DNA from: Phosphoribacter sp037046615
Lineage (GTDB): Bacteria; Actinomycetota; Actinomycetes; Actinomycetales; Dermatophilaceae
NCBI GenBank assembly: GCA_037046615.1
Contig: JBAOHD010000008.1
Span: 1 to 64,000 of the forward strand
DNA length: 64,000 bases
Reading direction: 5' to 3'
This document shows, one piece after another, positions 35,736-44,686 of the stretch (within the stretch, counting starts at the first letter, position 1; each line of letters begins with the position of its first letter). A program made the position numbers and the translations under genes. Below the pieces are notes generated by a model. It was not told where the DNA came from. It ran no database searches and saw only the letters and a program-made list of their open reading frames with translations.

Positions 35736-35770
35736 AGATGGGGCCGGCGCCTGGTGCGCCGGCCCCATCT
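35736..35770 (+). terminator. paa operon terminator hairpin
   Basis: AGATGGGGCCGGCGC (35736-35750) pairs perfectly with GCGCCGGCCCCATCT (35756-35770) around a 5-nt loop. It lies 17 bp after the paaE stop. No T-tract follows. Confidence 0.85.
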
Positions 35771-35801
35771 GCATTGTCCTGCTTGCACGTGACCGAGGGG
35801 T

Positions 35802-35827
35802 CAGGACTTGATTGGGCAGGACTTGAT
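35802..35827. repeat. Tandem CAGGACTTGAT repeat
   Basis: CAGGACTTGAT occurs at 35802-35812 and 35817-35827 with TGGG between them, giving a 15-bp period, in the convergent gap between paaE and dfrA. The rest of this 108-bp gap shows nothing else. Confidence 0.7.
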
Positions 35828-35878
35828 GGGGCACATCGGGGGGTCGCCCGCTCGTCCGACGTCATGCGGGTGAGTAAG

Positions 35879-36370
35879 TCAGCGTCTCCGCAGTTCGTAG
35901 TCGACGAACGCCAGGCCGTCGTGCTCAGTGCGGCTCGTCTCGACCCAGACGCCGTGGTCTATCACGGGGAAGGTCACCGAGCCCTCCGCATCGTGAGCGA
36001 CCTCGGTGATGACCAGCCGGGTTGCGTGCGGCATGCCGAGGCGATAGATCTCGCCGCCCCCGACAATCCAGACCGGAGCACCGATCCGATCGGCCACCGT
36101 CAGGGCCTCGTCGAGGTCTGCGCACGCGGTAACGCCGGGGGCCTGCCACGCGCGATCCCGCGTGAGCACGAGCGTCTGGCGTCCAGGGAGTGCCCGCCCG
36201 ATCGAGTCAAACGTCCGACGACCCATGATGAGAGTCCCGCCCAGCGTCGTTCGCTTGAAGTGTGCGAGGTCTTGGGGCAGGTGCCACGGCATACCGTGTC
36301 CGTTTCCGATCACCCCATTGCGGGCGACGGCCGCGATCATCCCGACGACCGGCGCGGTCACGACGCTCAT
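35879..36370 (-). CDS. dfrA: Dihydrofolate reductase
   Basis: Reduces dihydrofolate to tetrahydrofolate with NADPH, 163 residues. Conserved: AAVARNGVIGNGHGMPWHLP with the Trp-containing loop, QDLAHFKRTTLGGTLIMGRR, TFDSIGRALPGRQTLVLTRD and WIVGGGEIYRLGMPHATRLV. ATG at 36370 overlaps the thyA stop (ATGA), so the two folate enzymes are coupled. A long open frame that seems to fuse thyA and dfrA is only the result of the frameshift in thyA. Confidence 0.93.
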   Translation of the reverse strand: MSVVTAPVVGMIAAVARNGVIGNGHGMPWHLPQDLAHFKRTTLGGTLIMGRRTFDSIGRALPGRQTLVLTRDRAWQAPGVTACADLDEALTVADRIGAPVWIVGGGEIYRLGMPHATRLVITEVAHDAEGSVTFPVIDHGVWVETSRTEHDGLAFVDYELRRR

Positions 36371-37177
36371 ACCGCGATCGGTGCCGGGATGCCCGGGTGC
36401 GGGTCGTAGCCGTCGAGGGCGATATCGGCAAGGTCGAACTCGTCGATCGACAGGCCGGGTGTCAGCCGCAGGGTTGGCAACGCTCGGGGTGCGCGGGTCA
36501 GCTGCAGCCGCGCTTGGTCGAGGTGATTGAGGTAGAGGTGGGCAGTCGCCGAGCGTGTGGACAAAGTGCCCCGGTCGCAGCCCGACGACCTGCGCCACCA
36601 TGTGCGTCAAGAGCGCGTAGGACGCGATGTTGAACGGCACCCCGAGGAAGACGTCAGCGGAGCGCTGATAGAGCTGGCAGTCCAGGTATGCCGTCCCGCC
36701 ATCACCGGCGGGACGGACATAGAACTGAAAGAGAGCGTGGCACGGAGGGAGAGCCATCGCGTCGACGTCCGCGACGTTCCATGCCGAGACGATGTGGCGG
36801 CGACTGTCAGGGTTGGCGCGCAGGCCATCGATGACTTTGGCGATCTGGTCGATGTGCCGCCCGTCGGGGGTCGGCCAGGAGCGCCACTGGTGACCGTAGA
36901 CCGGCCCAAGATCGCCGGATTCGTCAGCCCACTCGTCCCAGATCGTGATCTTGCGCTCGTGGAGCCAGGCGACATTCGTGTCACCCCGCAGGAACCACAG
37001 CAGCTCGCCGATGATCGAACGCAGGTGGAGGCGTTTGGTCGTCATGGCCGGGAAGCCTTCACCAAGATCGAAGCGCATCTGGTGGCCGAAAACGCTCAGC
37101 GTCCCGGTCCCCGTCCGATCCGACTTGCGAGCTCCCTCCGAGAGGATCCGAGCGAGGAGATCGTGATACTGGCGCAC
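36367..37177 (-). CDS. thyA: Thymidylate synthase (one apparent frameshift)
   Basis: Makes dTMP from dUMP using methylenetetrahydrofolate, about 269 residues. LSEGARKSDRTGTGTLSVFG, GELLWFLRGDTNVAWLHERK, PDSRRHIVSAWN, the catalytic Cys in LPPCHALFQFYV and the dUMP-binding region DVFLGVPFNIASYALLTHMV are all present. An extra base near 36544 breaks FVHTLGDAHLYLNHLDQARL; after correction it ends PGIPAPIAV-stop. GTG at 37177 is the start; the nearby ATG is out of frame. Confidence 0.9.
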
Positions 37178-37212
37178 ATCGGCACGCTAGCAGCCAGCGC
37201 GCCCGCATCTCC

Positions 37213-37232
37213 GATGTGATCCAGATCACATC
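37213..37232. promoter_or_regulatory. Perfect CRP/GlxR-type operator
   Basis: GATGTGATC-CA-GATCACATC is a perfect palindrome; its core TGTGATCCAGATCACA (37215-37230) matches the CRP/GlxR consensus TGTGA-N6-TCACA exactly. It lies 36 bp upstream of the thyA GTG and about 230 bp upstream of dapA, so it could govern thyA-dfrA, dapA-rnj or both. Confidence 0.8.
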
Positions 37233-37286
37233 AATGTCGGCGAGGATTGCTGTAACGCAACCGCAGTCCCCACCGATATCCCCTAT

Positions 37287-37328
37287 GTCGAGGCGCTACC
37301 CGGACCCCCGAGCGGGTAGCGCCTCGAC
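37287..37328 (+). promoter_or_regulatory. Large hairpin in the dapA leader
   Basis: GTCGAGGCGCTACCCG (37287-37302) pairs perfectly with CGGGTAGCGCCTCGAC (37313-37328) around a 10-nt loop. The flanking genes are divergent, so no ordinary end-of-gene terminator is needed here. It is either an attenuator or leader structure of the dapA-rnj message, or the terminator of a short RNA started near the CRP-type site. No T-box or known riboswitch was recognised. Confidence 0.6.
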
Positions 37329-37463
37329 GTATGCCCGGACTGTCTGGGGCCCGGCGCCGTGAGTGCGCCGAAGGACCATCCCGCACCGCAGCCGGCCCCC
37401 ATCCCTCGCGGCGAGGGCCCGCCGCAACAGGCAGCGTCAGCAGCGAGCGATAACCTTGCCACC

Positions 37464-38351
37464 ATGACGACTCCCGCATTCGGCCGCGTGCTCACGGCCA
37501 TGGTGACCCCGATGACCCCCACCGGCGAGGTCGACGAGGCTGGCGTCGTCGCTGTCGCTGAGCACCTCCTGGGCCTCGGTCATGACGGCATCGTCGTCAA
37601 CGGCACGACTGGTGAATCGGCGACCCTCACCAGCGATGAGAGCATCCGGGTCATCGAGCTCGTCGCCTCGGCCGTCGGGGACCGAGCCACCGTCGTCGCG
37701 GGCGTGGGGTCCAACGACACCGCCCATAGCATTGCGATGTCCCGGCGCGCGGCGGCGGTCGGCGCAGCCGGTCTGCTCGTCGTCACCCCCTACTACAACA
37801 AGCCGACTCAGCCTGGGCTCGTGGCGCACTTCTCGGCGATCGCGGATGCCACCGACCTGCCGGTCCTGCTGTACGACATCCCCGGGCGCACCGGCATACC
37901 GATCCAGACCGAGACTCTCCTGCGGCTCGCCGAGCACCCGCGCATCGTCGCCGTCAAGGACGCCAAGTGCGACCTCTGGGCGGCGAGCAAGGTCATGGCC
38001 GAGACTGACTTGCAGTGGTACTCCGGGGCCGACGAGTTCAACCTCGCGATGCTCGCTCTCGGGGCTGTCGGGGTCGTCTCCGTCGTCGGTCACGTGGCGG
38101 GCCATGAGTATGCCGCGATGATCCGCGCCATGGATGCCGGCGACCTCGCGGCGGCGCGAGACATCCACACCCGCCTCATTCCCGTCGTCGACGCGATCAT
38201 GACCACGAGCCAGGGAGCGATCATGGCCAAGGCCGCGCTCGCCGAGCTCGGAGTCATCGCTAGCGCCGCCGTCCGGCTCCCGCTCGTGGAGTCGCCCATC
38301 GACCACCTCGAAATTCTTCGGGCCGGTCTGTCGAAATCAGGAATCCGTTGA
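37464..38351 (+). CDS. dapA: 4-hydroxy-tetrahydrodipicolinate synthase
   Basis: First step of diaminopimelate/lysine synthesis, condensing pyruvate with aspartate semialdehyde. 295 residues. GTTGESATLTSDE, TPYYNKPTQPGLVAHF, Tyr137 in LLYDIPGRTG and the Schiff-base Lys165 in IVAVKDAK are present. ATG 37464 matches the family start (MTTPAFGRVLTAMVTPM); an in-frame GTG at 37359 would add 35 Pro-rich residues. Its stop overlaps the TTG start of rnj, a pairing common in actinobacteria. Confidence 0.94.
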   Translation: MTTPAFGRVLTAMVTPMTPTGEVDEAGVVAVAEHLLGLGHDGIVVNGTTGESATLTSDESIRVIELVASAVGDRATVVAGVGSNDTAHSIAMSRRAAAVGAAGLLVVTPYYNKPTQPGLVAHFSAIADATDLPVLLYDIPGRTGIPIQTETLLRLAEHPRIVAVKDAKCDLWAASKVMAETDLQWYSGADEFNLAMLALGAVGVVSVVGHVAGHEYAAMIRAMDAGDLAAARDIHTRLIPVVDAIMTTSQGAIMAKAALAELGVIASAAVRLPLVESPIDHLEILRAGLSKSGIR

Positions 38352-40033
38352 GTCATCCTCATCCCGAGCTCACCCTCCCGCCGCCGCTGCCCGACAACGG
38401 GCTACGCTTCGTCGCCCTCGGCGGACTCGGTGAGATCGGCCGCAACATGGCCGTTCTCGAAACCCGGGGCAAGCTGCTGATCATCGACTGTGGCGTGCTC
38501 TTCCCTGAAGATCACCACCCCGGTGTCGACCTCATCCTCCCGGACTTCAGCTATCTCGACGGCCGGCTGGACGACGTGGAGGCGATCATCCTCACGCACG
38601 GCCACGAGGACCACATCGGAGCCGTTCCGTTCCTTCTGGCGCGTAAGCCGGACATCCCGCTCATCGGCTCACGCCTGACGCTGGCTCTCGTCGAGGCCAA
38701 ACTCAAGGAACATCGGATCCGCCCCTACACCCTCGAGGTGCGGGAAGGCCAGCGCGAGCAGCTGGGAGTGTTCGAGGTCGAGTTCGTGGCCGTCAATCAC
38801 TCCATCCCGGACGCGCTCGCGGTCATGGTCCGCACCGGCGCCGGCACCCTGTTGCACACCGGCGACTTCAAGATGGATCAGCTGCCCCTGGACGGCCGGA
38901 TCACGGACCTGCGCGCCTTCGCTCGGCTCGGCGAGGAAGGTGTCGACCTCTTCCTCACCGACTCGACGAACGCCGACGTCCCAGGTTTCACCCCGCCCGA
39001 ACGCGACATCTCGTCGGCCATCGACAAAGTTTTCCGGCACGCCCAGCGTCGGATCGTCGTCGCGTGCTTCTCGTCGCACGTCCACCGGGTCCAGCAAGTC
39101 CTCGACGCGGCCGACAAGGCGGGCCGCAAGGTCGCCATGGTCGGTCGGTCGATGGTGCGCAACATGGGGATCGCCGCCGATCTCGGATACCTCAACGTCC
39201 CGGACGGCGTGCTCGTCGACGTCAAGCGTCTCGATGACTACCCCGACAACAAGGTCGTGCTCGTCTGCACGGGCAGCCAGGGCGAGCCGATGGCCGCGCT
39301 GTCCCGGATGGCCAACCGCGACCACCGGATCGACGTCGGTCCCGGCGACACCATCCTCCTGGCGAGTTCGCTCATCCCCGGCAATGAGAACGCCGTCTAC
39401 CGCGTGATCAACGGCCTCATGAGGCTGGGCGCGCATGTCGTCCACAAGGGCAACGCCAAGGTCCACGTCTCCGGCCACGCCGCGGCGGGTGAGCTCACGT
39501 ATTGCTACAACATCGTCAAGCCGCGCAACGTCCTTCCCGTCCACGGCGAATGGCGGCACATGTTTGCCAATGCCGAGTTGGCGGTGGCGACGGGGGTGCC
39601 TCGCGACAACGTCGTGTTGGCCGAGGACGGCGTCGTCATCGACCTCATCGACGGGGTCGCCCGGATCGTCGGTGCCATCCCCGCCGGCTACATCTATGTC
39701 GACGGCGCGTCCGTGGGCGGCACCGACGAGGCCATGCTCAAAGACCGGCGCATTCTCCGGGACGAGGGTTTCATCACGTGCATCGTCGTCATCGACGCGG
39801 CCACCGGCAAGATCGCGGCCGGCCCGGAGATCACGGCGCGGGGCTTCGCCGAGGACCAGGAGGTTTTCGATCAGGTCATCCCGCGCGTGGAGGCCGCGAT
39901 CATCAGTGCCACCGAGGGTGGCATCACCGACGAGCATCAGCTGCAGCAGGTCATCAGACGCACGGTCGGCAGTTGGGTGGGGGGCAAGATCCGGCGCCGG
40001 CCGATGATCATCCCCATCGTGATTGAGGCGTAA
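38348..40033 (+). CDS. rnj: Ribonuclease J
   Basis: A metallo-beta-lactamase/beta-CASP ribonuclease for mRNA decay and rRNA processing, 561 residues. Zinc motif THGHEDHIGA at 83-92, TGDFKMD, FLTDSTNADVPGFTPPE, GRSMVRN, and VHVSGHAAAGEL with the beta-CASP C motif, followed by VLPVHGEWRHM. The start is TTG within the dapA stop (TTGA), so translation is coupled. The end of the gene, with its stop codon, is the first unit of a hairpin repeat array. Confidence 0.93.
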   Translation: MSHPHPELTLPPPLPDNGLRFVALGGLGEIGRNMAVLETRGKLLIIDCGVLFPEDHHPGVDLILPDFSYLDGRLDDVEAIILTHGHEDHIGAVPFLLARKPDIPLIGSRLTLALVEAKLKEHRIRPYTLEVREGQREQLGVFEVEFVAVNHSIPDALAVMVRTGAGTLLHTGDFKMDQLPLDGRITDLRAFARLGEEGVDLFLTDSTNADVPGFTPPERDISSAIDKVFRHAQRRIVVACFSSHVHRVQQVLDAADKAGRKVAMVGRSMVRNMGIAADLGYLNVPDGVLVDVKRLDDYPDNKVVLVCTGSQGEPMAALSRMANRDHRIDVGPGDTILLASSLIPGNENAVYRVINGLMRLGAHVVHKGNAKVHVSGHAAAGELTYCYNIVKPRNVLPVHGEWRHMFANAELAVATGVPRDNVVLAEDGVVIDLIDGVARIVGAIPAGYIYVDGASVGGTDEAMLKDRRILRDEGFITCIVVIDAATGKIAAGPEITARGFAEDQEVFDQVIPRVEAAIISATEGGITDEHQLQQVIRRTVGSWVGGKIRRRPMIIPIVIEA

Positions 40034-40112
40034 GCCTCCCTCGTGATTGAGGCGTAAGCCTCCGCCCGTGATTGAGGCGTAAGCCTCCCTCTCGTCATTG
40101 AGGCGGGGCCTC
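40018..40112 (+). repeat. Four-copy hairpin repeat starting at the rnj stop codon
   Basis: CGTGATTGAGGCGTAAGCCTCC is repeated at 40018, 40042 and 40067, with a degenerate fourth copy at 40093 (CGTCATTGAGGCGGGGCCTC). Spacers are CT, GCC and CTCT, so the period grows 24, 25, 26. The first copy encodes the rnj C-terminus and its TAA (40031-40033). Each copy folds as GAGGC-loop-GCCTC. The array probably acts as a serial terminator or 3'-end stabiliser for a convergent gene pair. Confidence 0.85.
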
Positions 40113-40165
40113 ACGTCGTTGGCTCGGGTGGCGGTGCGCGGGATCAATCCCGCGTCAAGGGTGCG

Positions 40166-41527
40166 TCACCACGGGCGCGGGCTCTGCTCGGGTGACCAGT
40201 CGTCGGAGAGCCACCCCGTGGGCGTCCTCGTATACCTCAGGTCCGGTCCGTGAGCTGCCAGAGACCGGACGGCTGCGACGAGCCGTTCCACGTGCTCGAG
40301 GCGAGTCGCGAGCCCGAGGCTCGCTCGCACGGCACTGACCGGTATGCCGTGGGCTTGCGTTCCGGGCGAAGCGCCGAGAAGCGCGTCCACGAGTTGGTGG
40401 GCGCAGAACCGTCCGTCCCGGACGCCGATGCCGTGTTCGGTCGACAATGCCGCGGCCACCAGGCCGGAGTCGAGTCCGTCGATGGTGAAGGCGACGACGG
40501 CAACCCGATCTGACCCCGGCCCGAACATCGAGTGCAGCTGCACGCCGGGGATCGCCGACAGGCCCGAGCGCAGCCGGTGCGCCAAGGTGTGCTCGAGAAG
40601 GGCGATGTCGTCCCAATGCTCGGAGAGGGTGGCGCACGCTGCCGCGAGGGCGATGGCCCCGACGACGTTGGGTGTGCCGGCCTCGTGGCGGTCGGGTCCA
40701 CCGACCCAGTGGACGTCACCCGGCGTGACCTCGGCGGTGGCACCGCCACCGGCCAGATAGGGCGGCGCCGCATCGAGCCAGTCGGATCGACCCGCGAGCA
40801 CCCCGGCGCCATAGGGGGCATACAGCTTGTGCCCTGACAGGGCGATGTAGTCGACGTCGCCCGCCGCGATGTCGACTCGACGGTGGGGGGCCAACTGCGC
40901 TGCGTCGAGCGCGACCCGCGCCCCCTGCCGCCGGGCGATCGCGACGATCTCGCGCAACGGCCAGACCTCCCCGGTGACATTGGACGCCCCGGCGACGACG
41001 ACGAGGCAGTGCGCCGAGTCGACGGCTGCGAGCGCGGTCGCGAGCGATTCGAGGCCAGAGGCGACCGAGCGGGGCACCGGCAGGGTGACGGTCCGCGCCG
41101 CCCCCCATGGCAAGAGGGTGGAGTGGTGCTCGGACGCGAAGACGATGACCGTCGTGTCAGCGGGAAGCGCATGGGCGAGAAGCGACCACGAGTCGGTCGT
41201 GTTGCGTGTGAAGACGACGTGATCGTCCGGGCGGGCCCCGACGAACCGGCGGATCTTCGCTCGGGCCTCGTCGTACCACCGAGTGCTGGTCTCGCTGGCG
41301 TAGCCCGAACCCCGGTGGACCGACGCATAGGACGCCATCGAGGCCGAGACCGCGCGCAGCACACTGTCCAGAGCCGGGGTCGACGCCGCGTGGTCGAGGT
41401 TTGCGTAGGACCGTGGCCCGGCGCACGTGGGCACGAGGAGGCCGTCAGTGGCAGTCCGGGGGAGCCCGGCAACCAGCGCGCTGGGAGCGCGGGTGGACGC
41501 GGGAGGCGCCGTGAGGGCGATGGACAT
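40166..41527 (-). CDS. Class-V PLP-dependent aminotransferase / cysteine desulfurase-like protein
   Basis: A 453-residue fold-type I PLP enzyme. NLDHAASTPALDSVLRAVSA, FTRNTTDSWSLLAHAL, ASEHHSTLLPW, VALDAAQLAPHRRVDI with the PLP-ring Asp, and the Schiff-base Lys in ALSGHKLYAPYGAGVL are typical of the SufS/CsdA-related group. A catalytic desulfurase Cys loop is not obvious; HGIGVRDGRFCAHQLVDALL has a Cys in a different context. It could be a desulfurase, a selenocysteine lyase-like enzyme or an aminotransferase. ATG at 41527 has AGGAG eight bases upstream. It is a single-gene unit, convergent with rnj. Confidence 0.8.
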   Translation of the reverse strand: MSIALTAPPASTRAPSALVAGLPRTATDGLLVPTCAGPRSYANLDHAASTPALDSVLRAVSASMASYASVHRGSGYASETSTRWYDEARAKIRRFVGARPDDHVVFTRNTTDSWSLLAHALPADTTVIVFASEHHSTLLPWGAARTVTLPVPRSVASGLESLATALAAVDSAHCLVVVAGASNVTGEVWPLREIVAIARRQGARVALDAAQLAPHRRVDIAAGDVDYIALSGHKLYAPYGAGVLAGRSDWLDAAPPYLAGGGATAEVTPGDVHWVGGPDRHEAGTPNVVGAIALAAACATLSEHWDDIALLEHTLAHRLRSGLSAIPGVQLHSMFGPGSDRVAVVAFTIDGLDSGLVAAALSTEHGIGVRDGRFCAHQLVDALLGASPGTQAHGIPVSAVRASLGLATRLEHVERLVAAVRSLAAHGPDLRYTRTPTGWLSDDWSPEQSPRPW

Positions 41528-41677
41528 GGACGAACTCCTGTCGTGCTGGGCCGGTTGGCCGCGCTTGCTCACGTCGTGGTCGACGCGAGCCAGGTCGTCA
41601 CCCGGAGCACCCCACCGCGACGGAGGGTTGCCGACGAGCAAGCCGGGGCTCACACTCGTACTCGTGACCTTGGGATA

Positions 41678-41705
41678 ACTATAACGATGGGTGATGATCG
41701 GGCAA
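41678..41705 (-). promoter_or_regulatory. Promoter of the class-V PLP gene
   Basis: On the minus strand TTGCCC (41705-41700) and TATAGT (41683-41678) are separated by 16 bp, a good match to the vegetative -35/-10 consensus, about 150 bp upstream of the start at 41527. The rest of the 300-bp gap between this gene and ftsK shows nothing else I can name. Confidence 0.55.
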
Positions 41706-41828
41706 GTCCGCGGGGGTTGCGCGCCTCGTGCCCGCCAGCGCCCGGTCCACCCGCGTCGACAGGCTGAGTTCCCTGTGGTGCGCGTGTGACGCGTGAGTAA
41801 GGAGTGGTCATCGCGTACCCTCCGGAGC

Positions 41829-44598
41829 ATGGCGACCCGTCCGTCCACCGCTTCTTCGCGCTCTCAGACACCTGCGCGAGGCGCTTCGAGCCGCCCCGCG
41901 GCCAGCCGCCCTCGCTCGTCGGCGTCGTCATCCTCGTCATCGTCGGGTGCGGCCAGGCGCAAGTCGCCGGGCAAGACGCGATCGGGAGGGCTCGCCCTCC
42001 CACTTCGTGCCGTGCGCTCGACATGGAACGGCGTCTCTCACCTCGCGGGCGGCGCCGTGCGTCGAGTCGGCTCCTCGGCTCGCGACCTGGAACCCGAACA
42101 CCAGCGTGATGGGCTTGGGTTTCGCTCTCATCGCGATCGCGATCCTCGTCGCCGCACGCGAGTGGTGGGGGTTCAGCGGGGTTGTCGGGGATGTCGTCCA
42201 CGCCGTCGTTGCGGGCACCTTGGGCCGCATCTCGTATGCCGTCCCCCTCATCCTTCTGGCCTTCGGCCTGCGCCTGCTCCGTGCCCCCGGCGCCGAGGCG
42301 ACCACCAACCGCATCGTCGTCGGCACGCTCACGCTCCTCGTCGCCGCCTGCGGACTCGCGCACCTGAGCGACGGCATACCCGTGCCTCCCGACGGAGCGG
42401 TCACGATGCGGGCCGCGGGCGGCATTCTCGGTTTCCTCGCCTCGAGCCCCACGGCGGCAGCCGTCTCGCCCGTGGGAGCACTCGTCATCATGCTCTTGCT
42501 CGGGTTCTTCGGTCTGCTCGTCATCACCGCCACCCCCGTGCGGATGATCCCGCACCGGATCCGCCAGGTCCGCGACCGCGTCCTCGGCACCGCTCGCCCC
42601 GGGCAGTCACCCGAGCAGGACTCGACGACAGAGCCATCCCTGCCGCCGCAGCGCCCGAAGCGCGGCATCGTTGTCGACCTCGCCGAGAAGCGGGCCGGGG
42701 ACGAAGCGTTCGAGCAGGCGGCTGAGGTGATCCCGCTGGGCGCCGACGGTAAGCCCTTGCGGCCTGGCCAGAAGCGCCCTGCGACGACCGGCAGCTCGAC
42801 GGCCAGCCCGACCGGCGGCCCGACGACCGAACCGATCCCCACCCCTGGTGCGCCGAAGGCCGGGCTCAAGCCACCGCCGGCCACGTCGTCGTTGCCCCTG
42901 CGCGCCGAGCAACTCGCGCTTGCGGGCGACGTCACCTACCTCCTTCCCGATCAGGCGCTGCTGGCCCCCGGCCCGCCGCACAAGACCCGCAGCGCCGCCA
43001 ACGACCGTGTGGTGGATTCGCTGACGACGGTCTTCGAGCAGTTCGAGATCGACGCCGCCGTCACGGGCTTCACTCGTGGTCCGACGGTCACGCGCTACGA
43101 AGTCGAGCTCGGCCCTGCCACCAAGGTCGAGCGTGTCACCGCCCTGTCCAAGAACATCGCGTATGCCGTGGCATCGGCCGACGTGCGGATCCTCAGTCCG
43201 ATCCCTGGCAAGTCCGCGATCGGGATCGAGATCCCCAACGCCGACCGTGAGACCGTGTCGCTCGGCGATGTTCTGCGCAGCCAGACCGCACGGGGCAACG
43301 AACACCCGATGGTCATGGGTGTGGGCAAGGACGTCGAGGGCGGCTATGTCATCGCCAACCTGGCGAAGATGCCGCACTTGCTCGTCGCTGGTGCCACCGG
43401 CGCCGGCAAGTCGAGCTTCGTCAACTCGATGATCACCTCGATCCTCATGCGGGCTACCCCGGAAGAAGTCCGCATGATCCTCGTGGACCCGAAGCGGGTC
43501 GAGCTCACGGCATACGACGGCATCCCGCACCTCATCACCCCGATCATCACCAACCCCAAGAAGGCGGCCGAGGCCCTTCAGTGGGTGGTGCGCGAGATGG
43601 ACCAGCGCTACGACGACCTGGCGGGTTTTGGCTTCAAGCACCTCGACGACTTCAACAAGGCCGTCCGCGCGGGCAAGGTCAAACCGCTGCCAGGATCGGA
43701 GCGGGTCATCACGCCTTACCCCTACTTGCTGGTCATCGTCGACGAGCTCGCCGACCTCATGATGGTCGCACCGCGAGACGTCGAAGAGTCGATCGTCCGG
43801 ATCACGCAGCTTGCGCGAGCAGCTGGCATCCACCTCGTCCTGGCCACTCAGCGGCCCTCCGTCGACGTCGTCACCGGGCTCATCAAGGCGAACGTGCCCT
43901 CCCGGATGGCGTTCGCGACCTCCTCCCTGGCCGACTCCAGGGTCGTCCTCGACCAGCCTGGCGCCGAGAAACTCGTCGGGCAGGGCGACGCGCTCTTCTT
44001 GCCCATGGGCGCGTCGAAACCGATCCGGGTGCAGGGTGCCTGGGTCACCGAGTCCGAGATCCACGCCGTCGTCAAGTCCGTCACCGAGCAGCTCAAGCCT
44101 CAGTACCGCGACGACGTCATGGTCGTTGCCGTCAAGAAGCAGGTCGACGACGACATCGGAGACGACCTCGACGTGCTCCTGCAGGCCACCGAACTCGTCG
44201 TCACGACCCAGTTCGGGTCCACCTCGATGCTCCAGCGCAAGCTGCGTGTCGGGTTCGCCAAGGCCGGGCGCCTCATGGACCTCATGGAGTCCAGGGGGAT
44301 CGTCGGCCCGTCCGAGGGTTCCAAGGCTCGTGACGTCCTGGTCAAGCCCGACGATCTGCCGGCGACCCTCGCCCTGCTGCGCGGCGACGACCCGCTGCCG
44401 GACGCAGACGGAGGGGATGGTTTCGACGAGGAGACGGCATACCCGATGGATGGCGATGCGCACACGCGCGCGACCCGAGGGAGCAACCGTTACCCGACCG
44501 ATCCACTCGACCACGATGCCCCGCAGCCGTCGTTGACCGAGGAGGTCGAGGCCGACGGCTCCGACGAGGACGCATGGGGCCTGACAGGTCGGGAGTGA
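41829..44598 (+). CDS. ftsK: DNA translocase FtsK/SpoIIIE (one apparent frameshift)
   Basis: A membrane-anchored hexameric DNA pump that clears chromosome ends from the division septum, about 920 residues. The N-terminus from ATG 41829 (MATRPSTASSRSQTPARGAS) is Ser/Arg-rich and reads to LEPEHQRDGLGF. One G too many in GGG (42111-42113) then shifts the frame; corrected, it enters the membrane helices (ALIAIAILVAAREWWGF). The motor has Walker A GATGAGKSSFVNS, MILVDPKRVELTAYDGIPHL, Walker B YLLVIVDELADLMMVA and LATQRPSVDVVTGLIKANVP. The C-terminal gamma winged helix includes QRKLRVGFAKAGRLMDLME. Confidence 0.9.
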
Positions 44599-44686
44599 GT
44601 CGTCACACCGCCGAGTGTGATCGCCGTCCTCGTCCTCGTCGCGCCGCCACCGCGCCGCTCGCGACCACCGGCATAGAGTTGAGCCC

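Noticed and set aside
35879..37177. A single ThyA-DfrA fusion protein suggested by one long minus-strand reading frame
   Set aside because: The frame is created by the frameshift in thyA; the segment between the two domains translates to nonsense, while the correct frame gives the normal ThyA end and an ATGA overlap.
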